NCBI RefSeq assembly: GCF_009727055.1 | Contig: NC_052359.1 | Coordinates: 61,118,830 to 61,182,829 of the forward strand | Origin: Benincasa hispida | Taxonomy: Eukaryota > Streptophyta > Magnoliopsida > Cucurbitales > Cucurbitaceae | Direction: 5' to 3' | DNA length: 64,000 nt | Shown: in pieces, positions 24,337-35,890 of the stretch | How positions within the stretch are numbered: the stretch's first letter is position 1 | Layout of the letters: each line of letters opens with the position of its first letter | Program-made: the position numbers and the translations under genes | The notes under the pieces: model-generated | What the model was told of the DNA's origin: nothing | What the model saw: the letters and a program-made list of their open reading frames with translations, nothing else | Database searches by the model: none

Positions 24337-25656
24337 GATGACACACTTCAACACTATGTGTAATCCAATGCTTAACACACCGTGAGCCGTTTAAGCGTCT
24401 CAAAGTGATTCTTCATCTTACTCATCCATTATGAAAACAGAAGAGACACCGACCAATTATCCTATAAATGTCCAATTAATAGATAATAAATATAATCACA
24501 TTATATTCATAACCTATAGTTTAACATCATATATTAACCGTAGTATTTTTCTCCCACTAGATATAAATTATATTTATATCCAATTTCCTCTAAATTAATG
24601 TATTTCATACATAAAGTTAATTATATCATATATAATTAACTAGGTCAATTATATCATATATAATCGTACTCCATCTTGTTAATTTGAACATTTCAAGTTG
24701 ACCCAAAAACTGATTCTCAACTTGAATCCATTGAACTACCAAGGGGACCTTATGGACCTATGGCTCGAAGCTCCAACAGTACGTGAATAGCTGATTAAAC
24801 TCACGAGATCCACCATCCTTTAACTGTTAGGCATTCCACTAAAGACCGACAGTTGAACTTCTTACCACAGATATATTTCTGTGTCCATCGGAGATACCAA
24901 TCAACAGTACGATAACACTTCATAGATGCTCGTAAGTACAACTGGAGCAATTTACCCTTTTTCCCCTGTAGTTACATCTAACTCCTTAAGTACCACTACT
25001 CCCTTTAATGAACAATACAACATAGTTCTACTATGTGTGGTCACCTCTTGAGCCATGAGAAGGTGTGTGGCGCCACATTGTTCAAGCCCCCGATCAGCCC
25101 TTAAGGGAGCAATCCATCTACTTACTCTTGCTTCGAAGAAGGAGTGAATTCTATCTTGTGTAGCTGAGTTCCCAGCTCCCAAATCAGACGAATACCCAAA
25201 GTGATAGGTTTGAGTCAGCAACCTAGCCATTCATACCCATGCAAATCAAAGGACCGCCCTCAAGGGCAGGAGTTCCCAACTTACTCAGGATTGAGATCAT
25301 GTTATCTATGATCATTCTAGTGAAGTGAAGTCTCTGTCATGAATGGCATTATATAACGAGACGTTAACACTTCATGGTCAGGTCTTATACAAACTCTTTG
25401 TATAGGACACCCCCACTCGCATGTCCCCACACGAAGGATCAGGATCAGATTATCTGTAGTAAGTCACAACACTTATAACTATTCCATAAAGCGGGCCGCA
25501 TCCGTAGCATTACCAGGATAAGGTTTCCCTCCTATAGCCATATACTATAGACCATTTTGGTTATCACTTAAGACATGATCCACTTGTATCTCACCACATA
25601 CATGTTTAAGTTACATAATGACAACAAGAGATTTTAGTTTATTGGTTTGTGGTAAA
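24337..25656 (-). repeat. LTR2, second piece
   Basis: Resumes LTR1-like sequence after element C and runs to TTTGTGGTAAA. The last five bases, GTAAA (25652-25656), recur at 48342-48346, where the LTR text continues GCAAATAAAAC just as in LTR1. Element G was therefore inserted here. Confidence 0.88.
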
Positions 25657-25758
25657 TTTTGGGTTTTATGTCCTAAAACTCGCAGTTTGTAAAATGATAA
25701 AACAATTTCTATAATCAATATACTTATTATTGATTTCATAAATTGTATAAAAGTCTAA
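25657..25758 (+). repeat. LTR G, left piece (C-type LTR in plus orientation)
   Basis: Begins TTTTGGGTTTTATGTCC and contains AAAACTCGCAGTTTG. This matches the start of the C LTR read on its own strand (TGTTGGG..ATGTCC, AGAACTCGCAGTT), with the first G changed to T. It continues at 46517 after gypsy element D, with about 600 bp of the LTR missing. Confidence 0.7.
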
Positions 25759-26658
25759 ATCCTTCCCCCACACCCTAGAAGTTTAGTGACTCATGGTATG
25801 TATAAAAGCCATTGAGCATACGTTAAATAAACTTAGCTGACATCCTCAACATTGATTGACTCACTCGTGCAATCCTTCCCCCACACCCTAGAAGTTTAGT
25901 GACTCATGGTGAAAGATATGAAAGATGGATGCATAATAGTGAACATAGAGATGAAGATGAACATGGCAGTGATATTAATTAGTAAAACGTTTGTTACATA
26001 GATATGAATGATAGATAGAAAATGAACAACAAACGATGAACAGAATGTAAGAACAGTCGAGAGCTGCGTGTCAATGTCCTGGCATGGATCCCAAACGGAG
26101 CTGCTTGCTTGCTGGCACATTGGATGAATGGAGGAATGAAGTGGATTACTTCCTTCTCAGGAGAGTTCTTGGGAGAAGAGTGTTCCTTGCACAAAACTTC
26201 TTTTTGTTATTCTCCTTGTCTCTTTTTCAGCTTTTTCTCCCATTTTTTCAGCTTGTGCTGAGTGTTGCTATTTATAGATTTTAGCACCTCTTGCCTCAGT
26301 GGTCCTGCTCTGAAAAGTGAGTTTTTCTTGCCGCGACTGGTGGGAATGTCCGCTCTGCTCCACGTTCCATTTGTCAGACCGTACGTCAAAAAAGCTGTAC
26401 GATTTTAGAAATCCCCGAGAATGCATTGATATTATTGTCCACGAGCAATTGCCACATGCGGTGATACCTGCTACCTGCAAAACAAAGGATTGGACATCCT
26501 TTTCACCCTCGCAATATGGTCAGTGGGTGTGTTTGTGATACTTTTACAAGCTTCACGTTTCTAAGCCATTTTTACTACATTTGACGTAGCTTTTCCTTCC
26601 TATTGTCGCATATTCTAAGTAAGACGATATAAATAACTTGTATTTCTACAAGTTATCA
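25759..26658 (-). repeat. 3' LTR of gypsy D, truncated at its left end
   Basis: 25807-26658 matches 45690-46516 of the right LTR of D. It ends GTTATCA against a polypurine tract. The first 650 bp of the LTR are missing. In their place is a 39-bp copy (25759-25797) of an LTR segment that recurs at 25872-25910, like filler DNA at a repaired break. Confidence 0.8.
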
Positions 26659-26672
26659 CACCCCAAAATTTA
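26659..26672 (-). other. Polypurine tract of gypsy D
   Basis: The minus strand reads AAATTTTGGGGTG just before the LTR. Confidence 0.7.
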
Positions 26673-26729
26673 AAATATGCTTGTTCTTAAGCATATCCTA
26701 TACTAAGGAAATTCAGTTTAAGTCCTAAG

Positions 26730-28910
26730 TCATTGTTTTGTGGGTGGTTGCATTGCATTAAGATCGATGAGGGGACACTTTGGTGGAGGCTCGAGGCAAT
26801 GAGGCAAATCCTTGAGAAGAACTCTCAGGATTTTAGTGCTGATGAGGCCATGGACTTCTGGCATAGGCTCATCTTCGATGCCAAAACCTACAGATAGGCA
26901 GAGGCTAGAGATAGTCCATGGAAAGAAGTACTGACCCCTGATGCGGCCTACATAACTTTTAATTTGCCTCGCAATTAATCTGCCCGCATCGATCGGGATG
27001 CCACGCGCAATGTAGTATGCAACCATAACTTGATCCCTTGAAATTGTTTTGTCTTGAGTGGTTGGGATGAGCCTTTTTTTCATCAAGTAAATCCATAAAC
27101 GCGCTTCTGACAACAGACGGTTAGATGCGAAGGTCCTAATGCCAATTAAGAACACCGTCCAAGTGGTGCCTAGTTATGCTAATATTCTTAATACGTCTTT
27201 CATATATTCCTCTGACGATCACCTTATTGCCGGGTGCTTCTGGGAAATCCTTTAACTTATAAAGTTGATTGATGTCCTGGGTGCTAAATGGAACTACCCT
27301 CCCGTTAACGATCACCGCATCCTCCGTGTCATGGATCCTGCCTTGATAAAAGGCCCGCATTACCTTTGGGATGACTATGGATGGGCATTGACAGAAAGTG
27401 TCCCATCCAAGCTGAACCATGTGTTGATAATGAAATCTGGTAGTGGGATCGGCGCAAGGAAGAAGCCCATCTCCATCAGTAAGTCATCATTTTCTTTTCT
27501 AACTTTTGGGCACCTCATGGCCGGCAAAGACTCACTGTCTTCCACCTTTTCTTTTCCTTTTTCCTGAGCGGTCGCAAGGTGGGTCCTTTGTCATTTAACG
27601 TGTGCCATTTCCTTGTCCTGCTTTTCTTTTTCCCTTTCCCATTATTTTAATTCCTTTCTTTTCAACTCAATGTTGTGTTATACTTTAGCTCTTTTGCGCA
27701 ATTCCTTCTCGTCCTTCTTCTTCTTCTCGACTTCTTCTTCATCTTGCAATTCTTTTTCAAACTGCTCGGCGGTAAGTGCAATGTGCTGCTCATCTTCAAG
27801 ATTTTTCTTCACTTCCTTCTCCGCCATTGGGTTGACACGCCTAACCTCCTCATTGTGAAGCCTTCTAGCCAAATTGACTGAGGCGATGATTAAGCGCACC
27901 TGTGCCATCTTCTCCTCCTTCTTCTTCAACTTCTTCTTCCTTCATTCTCTTTCCTTCTCTATGCGGTCTACTACTTCTAGGTCCATGGTGTACCCTTGCG
28001 GCACATTCCCCTGCTTCCTCACTTCAACCTGCGGACGGCGATGCCGCATAAGTGGGATGATGTCAGGATCTTCCTTTTCATCCGAACTTTGGAGTTGAGC
28101 CTTCATTGCAGCTAATCATTGATGTGGTAATGAGAACTGTTGTTGCGATGTTGGTTCTAGTTGCGCTAACATCCCCCTTTCCACCTTTGCGGTGGTGGAT
28201 TCTCCTTCGATTAAAGGGCTCTCAGCCCTCTACCTTCATTCTTCTTCCTTCCTCAGATGCCTCTCTTCACGCCTGCATTGTCTCCTTTCGACTCTCCTTT
28301 TTTCTTTTCTTTCTTTTTCTCTCCGAGCCTCTTCATCATCTTCTGCCTGTTGTTCTTCTTGTGGTTGGGCCTTTGTTACTTCCTTCTCCATATCTTTTGC
28401 GAGCTGCTCTGCCTACCTCCTTGCTTCCACATCCTCCATAACTACCCTGATGGGTCCTTCATTGGAGTCCACTGGTGCATTCTCCTTAGGATCTCCAAGA
28501 TCACAAGGGCCATCCCTTGTGATGCTGCGACCAACTCTTCCAACAGCAGGGGCTAGTTCACTATTTCAGCTTCAGGTAACCCCACATCCTTCTCCAAGTT
28601 GCTTAGAATGCTCCTAAAGACCTTTCTGTTGTCTTTCCTTTATTTTTCACTCTCAGTTGGAGGTAATGGGAGTGCCACCTCAAGACTGGTGGCAAGGGAA
28701 CTCTTCGTGCTCGGCCCCTCTCAGCGAATGGATGGTGATGTAAATGTTGACGGCTTATGCTTGGGCTTTTCGGTGACTCTAGGAACTGATTTTGGTTGGG
28801 TTGCGAAGCAGCAACTAACAGCTAGAATGGCTGCTTCTCGAGCTGAGACTGGGGTTTTGGAGGGGGAAGAAGGTTAGAAAGAAGAGTGGGATGATTGTCC
28901 GGCCATTGAC
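26730..28910 (-). pseudogene. 3' ORF of gypsy D: coiled-coil plus plant-transposon-type domain
   Basis: It lies downstream of integrase, where Athila-type elements carry an extra (env-position) ORF. The possible start is MAGQSSHSS near 28905. The middle is Glu/Lys/Arg-rich and likely coiled-coil; 27929-27678 has repeated EEVEKKKKDEKELRKR-type sequence. The C-terminal part (27420-27136, then 27155-26730) has VMRAFYQGRIHDTED, SEARLWIYLMKKRLIPTT, GIPIDAGRLIARQI and a final LIDLNAMQPP. This end resembles the 'putative plant transposon protein' family (Transposase_32-like, from memory). Several stops and frameshifts break it. I see no clear signal peptide or membrane anchor, so an envelope role is not supported. 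Confidence 0.6.
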
Positions 28911-29455
28911 TCCAGTGAAGGGAAAGAACAGGTGAGCTTTTAAGTAGGGGAAGAACAAGGTAGGATTTTTTAGTATGCAAAGCTGTGAGAGCTGAGTAGA
29001 CTCAGTAAGGCTGAGGGTTTATATAGATTGAGCCTTGGAAGGCCCAACGAATGCAGGAAATACGCTCGACAGGCCTTAGGAATCCCAAAAGTCTGTTGCG
29101 CCCCTTACCATTAAGGCACTAGAAGACAAAAATGTCTGCGCATTAATGGCCCTCGGGAGCTTAAACACTTCGTCTGCTTGTATTCGTAAACATACGAAAC
29201 AGAACATGGTCGCAATGTATACCTAACATCACAACGCTTATCTCAAAACCAAAATGATAAGTCATCGCAATGCTCATGCCAATCATTCATTCAATCAATA
29301 TAATTAACGCATATATAAACTAAAATGGAAACTAGTCTATCGAAGCAGTAAAGATAATTTGATGGATGCTTATTGGAAAATATTTTCAATGTTACCGCAA
29401 CGCACATCCTTGCAGGCGATCAGGCTTGTCTGCCTAAGTCGATGGTCTCTTTGCT
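28911..29455. other. Spacer between integrase and 3' ORF of gypsy D
   Basis: No reading frame of note. This position is the intergenic spacer typical of Athila-like elements. Confidence 0.6.
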
Positions 29456-30620
29456 TCATTCCACACAACCTCCATAGTAGGGTTTAATTCTCTGACCAAT
29501 CAATTTGAATACGTTACTTTCATCCTTGTTTGTCAACTCCACTGTGCCATGGGGAAAGATAGTCTTGATTCGGATTGGACCAGACCAGCGAGACTTCAGC
29601 TTACTTAGGAACAATCGCAAATGCACATTAAATAAAAGTACTTGTTGTCCCACGGAGAATGTCTTCTCTCTGATGTGCTCGTCATGCCATTTCTTTGTTC
29701 GTTCCTTATAGAGTTTGGCATTTTCATAGGCGTTCATGCGCCATTCAACTGAAGCTTTCGGGCTTCTCTCGCATTAGTCAAATCAAAATTCAGCTTTTTG
29801 ATTGCCCACATTGCCTTGTGTTCTAGCTCGAGAGGTAGATGACAAGTTTTTCCGAATACAGGGCATATGAGGACATGTCGATTGGAGTCTTAAAGGCAGT
29901 CCGTTATGCCCATAGCACTTCATCAAGCTTTGGCGACCAATCCTTCCTGGAGGTACTGACTACCTTTTCTAAGATGGTCTTGATTTCTTGGTTGGAGATT
30001 TTTGCTTGCTTAGTTTGTGGGCGATAAGCAGTTGCGACTCTGTGGTTGACATTGAATTTAATTAATAGGTTGGTGATGATGCAGTTGATGAAACGTGTGC
30101 CTTCATCGCTGATTAGTGCACGAGGCATTCCATATCTTGCGAAGATGTTTTTCTTGAGAAATTTTGCCACTGCGGCTGCATTGTTTCTAACGCATGCGAT
30201 GGGCCTCGACCCATTTTGAAACGTAATCAACCACAACCAGAATATAGTGATGGCCCTCTGAAGGTGAAAACGGGTCCATGAAGTCGATTCCCCGTATGTC
30301 AAAAATCTCAATCTCTAAGATGGAAGTTAAAGGCATTTCGTCTCGTCTGGACATGTTCCCGGTACGCTGACACTCATCGCATTGCACAACATGGACATGG
30401 GCATCTTTAAATAGCACTGGCCAGAAGTAGTCACTTTGCAGAACTTTTCGGCAGTCTGCTGCCCCCCCCCCCCCCCCCCCAATGTCCTTTATAAGGGGAT
30501 TCATGACAAAGCTCTAAGATGTACTTGGTCTCATGTGCAGGAACACATCGACATAGAATGTGGTCAGGTCCGAGTCGATATAGGACTGGGTCATCCTAGA
30601 AATAAAATTTAACATCGTGC
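29456..30620 (-). pseudogene. Gypsy D integrase
   Basis: Zinc-finger region near 30600-30370 (ETKYILELCHESPYKGHWG, then CDECQRTGN). The core has [31 protein letters not shown] and MPRALISDEGTRF. The C-terminal part (29737-29456) has WHDEHIREKTFSVGQQVLL and LKSRWSGPIRI. The first two catalytic Asp are kept. The Glu segment, normally NGQAEISNRE, reads KQAKISNQE (near 30000), so the catalytic Glu is Lys and one residue is lost. A run of 19 C (30462-30480) disrupts the link between zinc finger and core. Frames change at least twice. Confidence 0.85.
30462..30480. repeat. 19-base C homopolymer
   Basis: Nineteen uninterrupted C. On the minus strand they become a Gly run where the integrase should read a GGH-type segment before RKVLQSDYFWP. 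Confidence 0.95.
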
Positions 30621-30643
30621 CTTAACTTCTTCTTTTGCTGATG

Positions 30644-31456
30644 TTAGTAGTCTTCAAGTACTTGGCCGGAAACTATGAAGTTTACAATATCCGCATACCA
30701 GAGAGCATTATCGCATATCTTCATCAGCTGTTCGTCAGGGATTCTTTCTTCAATCTTCTTTTCTTTCTTCTGAACCTCACAATTTTCTAGACGTGATAGA
30801 TGGTCTGCGACTTGGTTCTCTGTGCCTTTCCGGTCCTTTATTTCTAGGTTAAATTCCTGTAGGAGTAATACCCATCTAATCAGTCTTGGCTTGAGGTTCT
30901 CTGTGCCCTTCTGATCCTTCCATTTTCGTGGAAAGTACTTGATCGTAGAGTGATCCATATACACTACCACATTCGATCCAATTAGGTACTGTCGAAATTT
31001 CTCCAAGGCAAACACCACTGCGAACATTTCTTTTTCTATGGTTGTATACTTCTCTTATGAACCATTCAATGTTTTACTTGCATAAGAAATAGGATGCAAA
31101 ACTTTGTCTTTTCTCTGGCTCAAGATCGCTCCTACCGCATATCCACTCGCGTCGCACATCAGTCTCAAAAAGCGCACTTAAGGGTCTTGCGATTTTGGAG
31201 AAGCTTTGAATGAATCTCTGATAGAATCCTGCATGCCTCAAAAAACTCCTAAGTGTTTTTACATTGACCGGTGGTAGTAACTTGGCAATTGCGTCGATTT
31301 TCGCTTGGTCTACTTTCAATCCTGCCTTTGATACCTTTTGGCTCAGTACTATTCCTTCTTCCACCATAAAGTGACATTTCTCCCAGTACAAAACTAAATT
31401 CGTCTCTATGCATCTCTTCAAAACTCTCTCCAAATTTCTCAAACAAGTTTCATAGG
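30644..31456 (-). pseudogene. Gypsy D reverse transcriptase C-terminal part and RNase H
   Basis: This continues the RT of D after element E. The text TYETCLRNLERVLKRC follows on from FMDDFSVFGNT at 41575-41610. Then come NLVLYWEKCHFMVEEG and HAGFYQRFIQSFSKIARPL. About 35 residues of the connection are deleted with a frame change near 31170. RNase H then has [29 protein letters not shown] and [15 protein letters not shown]. Related parts of E at 36600-35890 are better kept. Confidence 0.85.
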
Positions 31457-31461
31457 TGTTT
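31457..31461. repeat. Target-site duplication GTGTT, left copy
   Basis: GTGTT here and at 41571-41575 flanks element E. Joining the flanks restores the D reading FMDDFSVFGNT-YETCLRN. Confidence 0.92.
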
Positions 31462-33094
31462 GATGCGTTATTTTATGATGTAAAATTATGGAGGAAATGC
31501 GGTGATGGAATGGCATTGGGCAATCAAGTTTTCTCAGTGGAATCCAAGTGTAAACCCCACTAAGTTTTTTGGTAAGACCAGGGTCGAACTCAAGGACTTG
31601 GAAAACAATATGCGGTAGTAATTTCTCGAAAGACTTTGCAGTAACTGGTAACTCAAATAGTTGTTTGGTTTTGTTGATTACGGTAATTAAAAATATACAA
31701 ATGCGGCGGATTTGAGAAAAGTTGGATTGTGTGATAGATGCACTGAGTATGCGGATGAACGGGTTGAGAAGGTCTTTAGCTAGCATTACTTGTGAATGCA
31801 TCAAACCATGCGATCATGCCATACCCATGCACAGCAAGTCATTTTCCAATGTAAATGAGGTACTCCTAAGTCTAGAACGCATGTGTTAAATGCAAAAGTG
31901 TCCATAGAGCTTATTTCTAAGTCTCAACTTTTTTCCTATGCGATGATGCAAGATGCACAAAGGCAAGGTGACCACACACAATCATATCTTATCTCTAGCA
32001 TGCATGCGATGCCTTAATAGCAAACAATGCTTATTTCTAAGCTCCTATCTCTTAATTATGCGTTTTAATCTGACTCTCCCGAGCCTAGATTCTAACCTGA
32101 CTTTTCTACGCCTAGATCCTGTCTTTAGACTACCCGCTCGAGTATCTCTAATGGACGAATGAAGCATACATAATACATGATAATCGCATAGAATGAAGAT
32201 CCCTAGTTGTGCTACCTAAATGCTTCTCAACCCATTCAACAGATTTAGCTACTCATGTGTGATAAACAGAGAGTGAACAGATATAGAGAATTAAATTCCA
32301 TTTCTATAAAAGAGTTTGAATACACAATAAAAATGGAAGATAAAGGTAGAGAGTCTGGTAGTAATCCCTTGCTGCCTAAGGCTTTTACACTGGCAATTCT
32401 ATTCGATTTAAAAGATATTCTTGCTTCCGCATGAGTTGGCCCTCTCTCTGGTCTTGAATCTTCCGGCACTCTCTCGAGCTCACCGGAACGATCTATCAAC
32501 ACAACTTCCTTCTCTCGCTTCCGCCTTAAAATAAAAGAAAATCTAAGAACAAGGCTAAACTATCCAAGGAAAAATTCTGAAGGTTGTCTTTGGTATTTAT
32601 AGAGCTTCTAAGGTGAAAGGAGGCTTCTCTCTTATGATTGCACAGATGGGATGGCTTTAATTCTCTGACTGATGCGCCGAATATTTGTCACCGAAAAGCT
32701 GAGTGTACTTGTTATCGTTTGTGGCTGTCAACTTAATTCGGATTCGACCGTCATTAGTGTTCTGTTCCATCGCGATTAATTATACCTTTCACCCAGATGC
32801 GCCCACCAAGTTGTGTCGGCCCTATGCAGTAATCCTTCTTGAGCAGATGTTTGTGAACACAAATCACCGCAAAGCCTTGCGGTAATGTTGTGCTCGTCCA
32901 TTGATTTCTTATGCGTCTTGCGTCAACGTCTGCATAAAAATATAAAAATCAACTGTTTCTATGCGATGAACGCATGTAATCGTAATGTTATAAACTTAAT
33001 GCTTTTTGGATGCAATCTAACATATTTCATCAACACAAACCCTCATTGTTTAATAACTTAGCAATGTAATAACGTGCATTTCTGCCCGTTATCA
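31462..33094 (-). repeat. 3' LTR of element E
   Basis: Starts TGATGCGTTATTTTATGATG and ends CTGCCCGTTATCA. It matches 39911-41570 and, in inverse orientation, the solo LTR at 61980-63613. Confidence 0.93.
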
Positions 33095-33108
33095 TACCCC
33101 CAAATTTA
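33095..33108 (-). other. Polypurine tract of element E
   Basis: The minus strand reads TTTAAATTTGGGGGTA next to the LTR. Similar tracts recur inside the element at about 33751 and 34107. Confidence 0.75.
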
Positions 33109-34817
33109 AACAATGCTTGTCCTCAAGCATAAGCTAAATATTTCCTTTAGCAAGTTGACCGTAATTCTCTTTTCCTAGATTTCTCAAGGATGCTTCATTC
33201 AAATCCTATACACCAAAATTTTCTTAAGTCTTATTCAAGTCTCCTCTAAAAATATTTCTAAGACCTTGGGATCACAAGTTTAACCTTCAAAAGGACTTTA
33301 CTAAATTCGGGAACATCGCATGATTTATTTCAAAAAGAAAACTTTTCCACCGGGGTGTCAATTGATTTTGTCCTTGCATATTTCTTGACATTATTATTTT
33401 TCTGACCTTGCGTTGATCCAAGTGCCTTGCCTTCATTTTGGCTTGCCCTTACGTGTGTCATGCGAACATCCAACTACGAGCAATGCGCTCTTTCTCATAC
33501 TAAACTCATACCTACTTGGCAGCGAAGTTGCGGTCATTTATTTAGGCATTGATCCTGCGACTTATTTTCGTTTTGACTTGCCCCCACGTGTGTCATGCGG
33601 ACATCCAACTACAGATAATTGCCCTTCACAACTTAACTCTTATCAACATGGGTTTCCTATTGCGTTGACAGCGGAGTTGTTATTCTCAACATTTTCCTCT
33701 TTTCTTCTTCTTTTTTTTTTCAAAATAGAAAGGTTGAAAATAAATACCTCACCCCCAAATTTAAAATGTGGTAATGTCCTCATTGCCAAAAGATTGAAAG
33801 AAGTCATGCGATGTTCTTAGAAGGCTTTGTAAAGAGAATTTGAAAGAAATCTAACAGACCCTTAACTTCTAGAAATATTTCATGAGATGACTATCTTAAG
33901 ATTAAGTTGACTCTAGTATGTACGAAAGAAATAGAAGCATGTTTTTCATCATTGAAATCATAATTGGCAAAGAGACAGCATGCAGTAACTTATCAAATTT
34001 ATCCATGTCAAATGATTGCGGTAATCAAAGAGGATGCGGTGATACAACTTTTAAAACTATAATGTGATGCGATAGTGAAAAATTTAAAATAAAGTTAAGG
34101 AAAAATACAACTCCCAAATTTGCGCGCCCGCATTGTTTGTTGACGCATCCTACTTTGTGGCGATCTCTTATCTTTGGATTGCATTGACGACGTGAAATTT
34201 CGTCTTCATATAGTGTCCGCAATCATGTACCTTGATCGTTTGCAAAGAAACATTAAGAGGGTCAAATGATAAAAAAAAAGTTAACAAACTTTTTTGCCTT
34301 TTTTGTTTTTTGGAGAAGTAGTAATAAGTAAAATGCAAATAGATAAATGATGATCAAAATGTCGAAGAAATGAGATTTCAAGAACCAAACAAAGGATACT
34401 TCAAAAGGCTTTCGCCCAAAATGATGTTGCTTGCCAATGCAGGGGCCACTCCATTTTTTTCTCGATTCCGAGTTTTTTAGATCTAGAGAGGTCTTTTCTT
34501 GCTGAAAATCACCCCCGCAATATGCCTTAACTCACTGTCCATTAACCTTAAATGCACAGCTTCCATCCTCAGTGATCAGCTCTACCGCACCATGTTGGAA
34601 TATTTCTTTAATGATGAAGGGTCCGGATCAGTACGATTTTAATTTTCTAAGGAAAAGCCGTAGTCGTGAGTTGAATAGTAAGACCTTCTGCCCGACTTGG
34701 AGGTTCTTGCCGCATATGTGTTGTCGTGCCAGTGCTTTGTGCGCTTCTTGTAAATCTTTGCGTTCTCATATGCGTTGATCCTCCATTCCTCCAGCTCGAC
34801 CAGTTGAAGTTTTTCGT
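33109..34817. other. 3' non-coding region of element E
   Basis: 1.7 kb between the integrase end and the LTR without a credible gene; unlike D, no 3' ORF is recognised. It holds a degenerate dimer of about 135 bp (units near 33415 and 33551, sharing TGTCATGCGAACATCCAACTAC-like text) and two internal purine-tract copies (CCCCCAAATTTAAA at about 33752, CTCCCAAATTT at about 34107). The same dimer is present in element F (54240-54460). Confidence 0.65.
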
Positions 34818-35435
34818 TTATCCTACTTTCTTCAAATCAAAGTTTAGTTTCTTTACCGCCCACAGTGCCTTGTATTCCAGCTCCAGAGGCAAATGACACG
34901 CCTTACCAAATACCAACGCATACGGGGACATACTTATGGGTGTTTTAAATGCAGTCCGGTATGCCCACAACGCATCGTCGAGCTTTTTTGCCCAATCCTT
35001 CCGTGAAGGCATTACTACCTTATCAAGTATCAACTTGATCTCCCGATTGGACACCTCGGCCTGACCATTTGTCTGCGGATGGTATGCGGTGGCCATTTTG
35101 TGGAAAATGTTATATTTGCGCAGCAGCTCCTTGATAGTACGATTGATAAAGTGGGACCCTTCATCATTTATAATGGCACGTGGAGTGCCAAAACCAGTGA
35201 AAATTTTTTTCTTCAGGAATTGAGAGACTACCGCTGCATCGCTTGCGGTGCATGCTACTGCCTCTACCCACTTGGATACATAGTCGACGGCTAATAAAAT
35301 ATAATTTTTACCATTCGAGGGAGGGAATGGTCCCGTGAATTCAATACCCCATACGTTGAACAATTCAAGCTCCAAGATGATGTTCATTGGCATTGCATGT
35401 TTCTGAAATGTTACCTGTGCGTTGGCACTGATCAC
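34818..35435 (-). pseudogene. Element E integrase core
   Basis: Open for 205 codons. In order: [73 protein letters not shown] and [20 protein letters not shown]. The second Asp (NDEGSH) and the Glu (GQAEVSNRE) of the DDE triad are present. The first Asp, in the canonical GIDF, is Glu (codon at 35340-35342). The C-terminal region continues in another frame to about 34500 (FPTWWSIADH-like remnants). The zinc finger upstream (35436-35800) is frameshifted. Confidence 0.87.
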
Positions 35436-35890
35436 ACTTCATGACTAGTCAGCTGCATCCTTAAACAATGTTGGACAAAAGAATCCACTCTATAAAACCT
35501 TGGTTGCGGTGCGCTATCCTCCAAAGTGCCCACCATATGGTGAGTCGTGACATTGCGATAATATGCGTTGTCGAGCAGCATTTCGTATACATAGTCGCAG
35601 AATCTGGTTTGCCCCCTTTTTTATACAGATTCGGCTCATCCTAATAATAATATCTGCATTCATGTTTGAGCTTCCTCTGTTGGTGGTAGGTATAATATTT
35701 AGGAAATTGCTCGCAAACCAGATAGTTGACTATGTCTGCATACCACGGTAGTTCTTCAATCTAAAACAGTTGTTCATCTGGGAACACCGTACTCACCTCT
35801 GACTCATTGCGGTCAACCTCAGGGTTTTCCAATCTATACAAGTGATACACAACTTGGTTCTCTGTCCCTTTTCGATCAATTATTTCTATG

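Noticed and set aside
28106..28617. Plus-strand open frames of 99-141 codons rich in Ser/Leu/Phe
   Set aside because: They are antisense to the Glu/Lys-rich 3' ORF of gypsy D; the composition is the mirror of that coding strand.
33413..33820. 135-codon plus-strand frame in the E 3' region as a gene
   Set aside because: It arises from the 135-bp dimer and is opposite to the element's transcription. The F copy does not keep the frame, and no known domain is visible.
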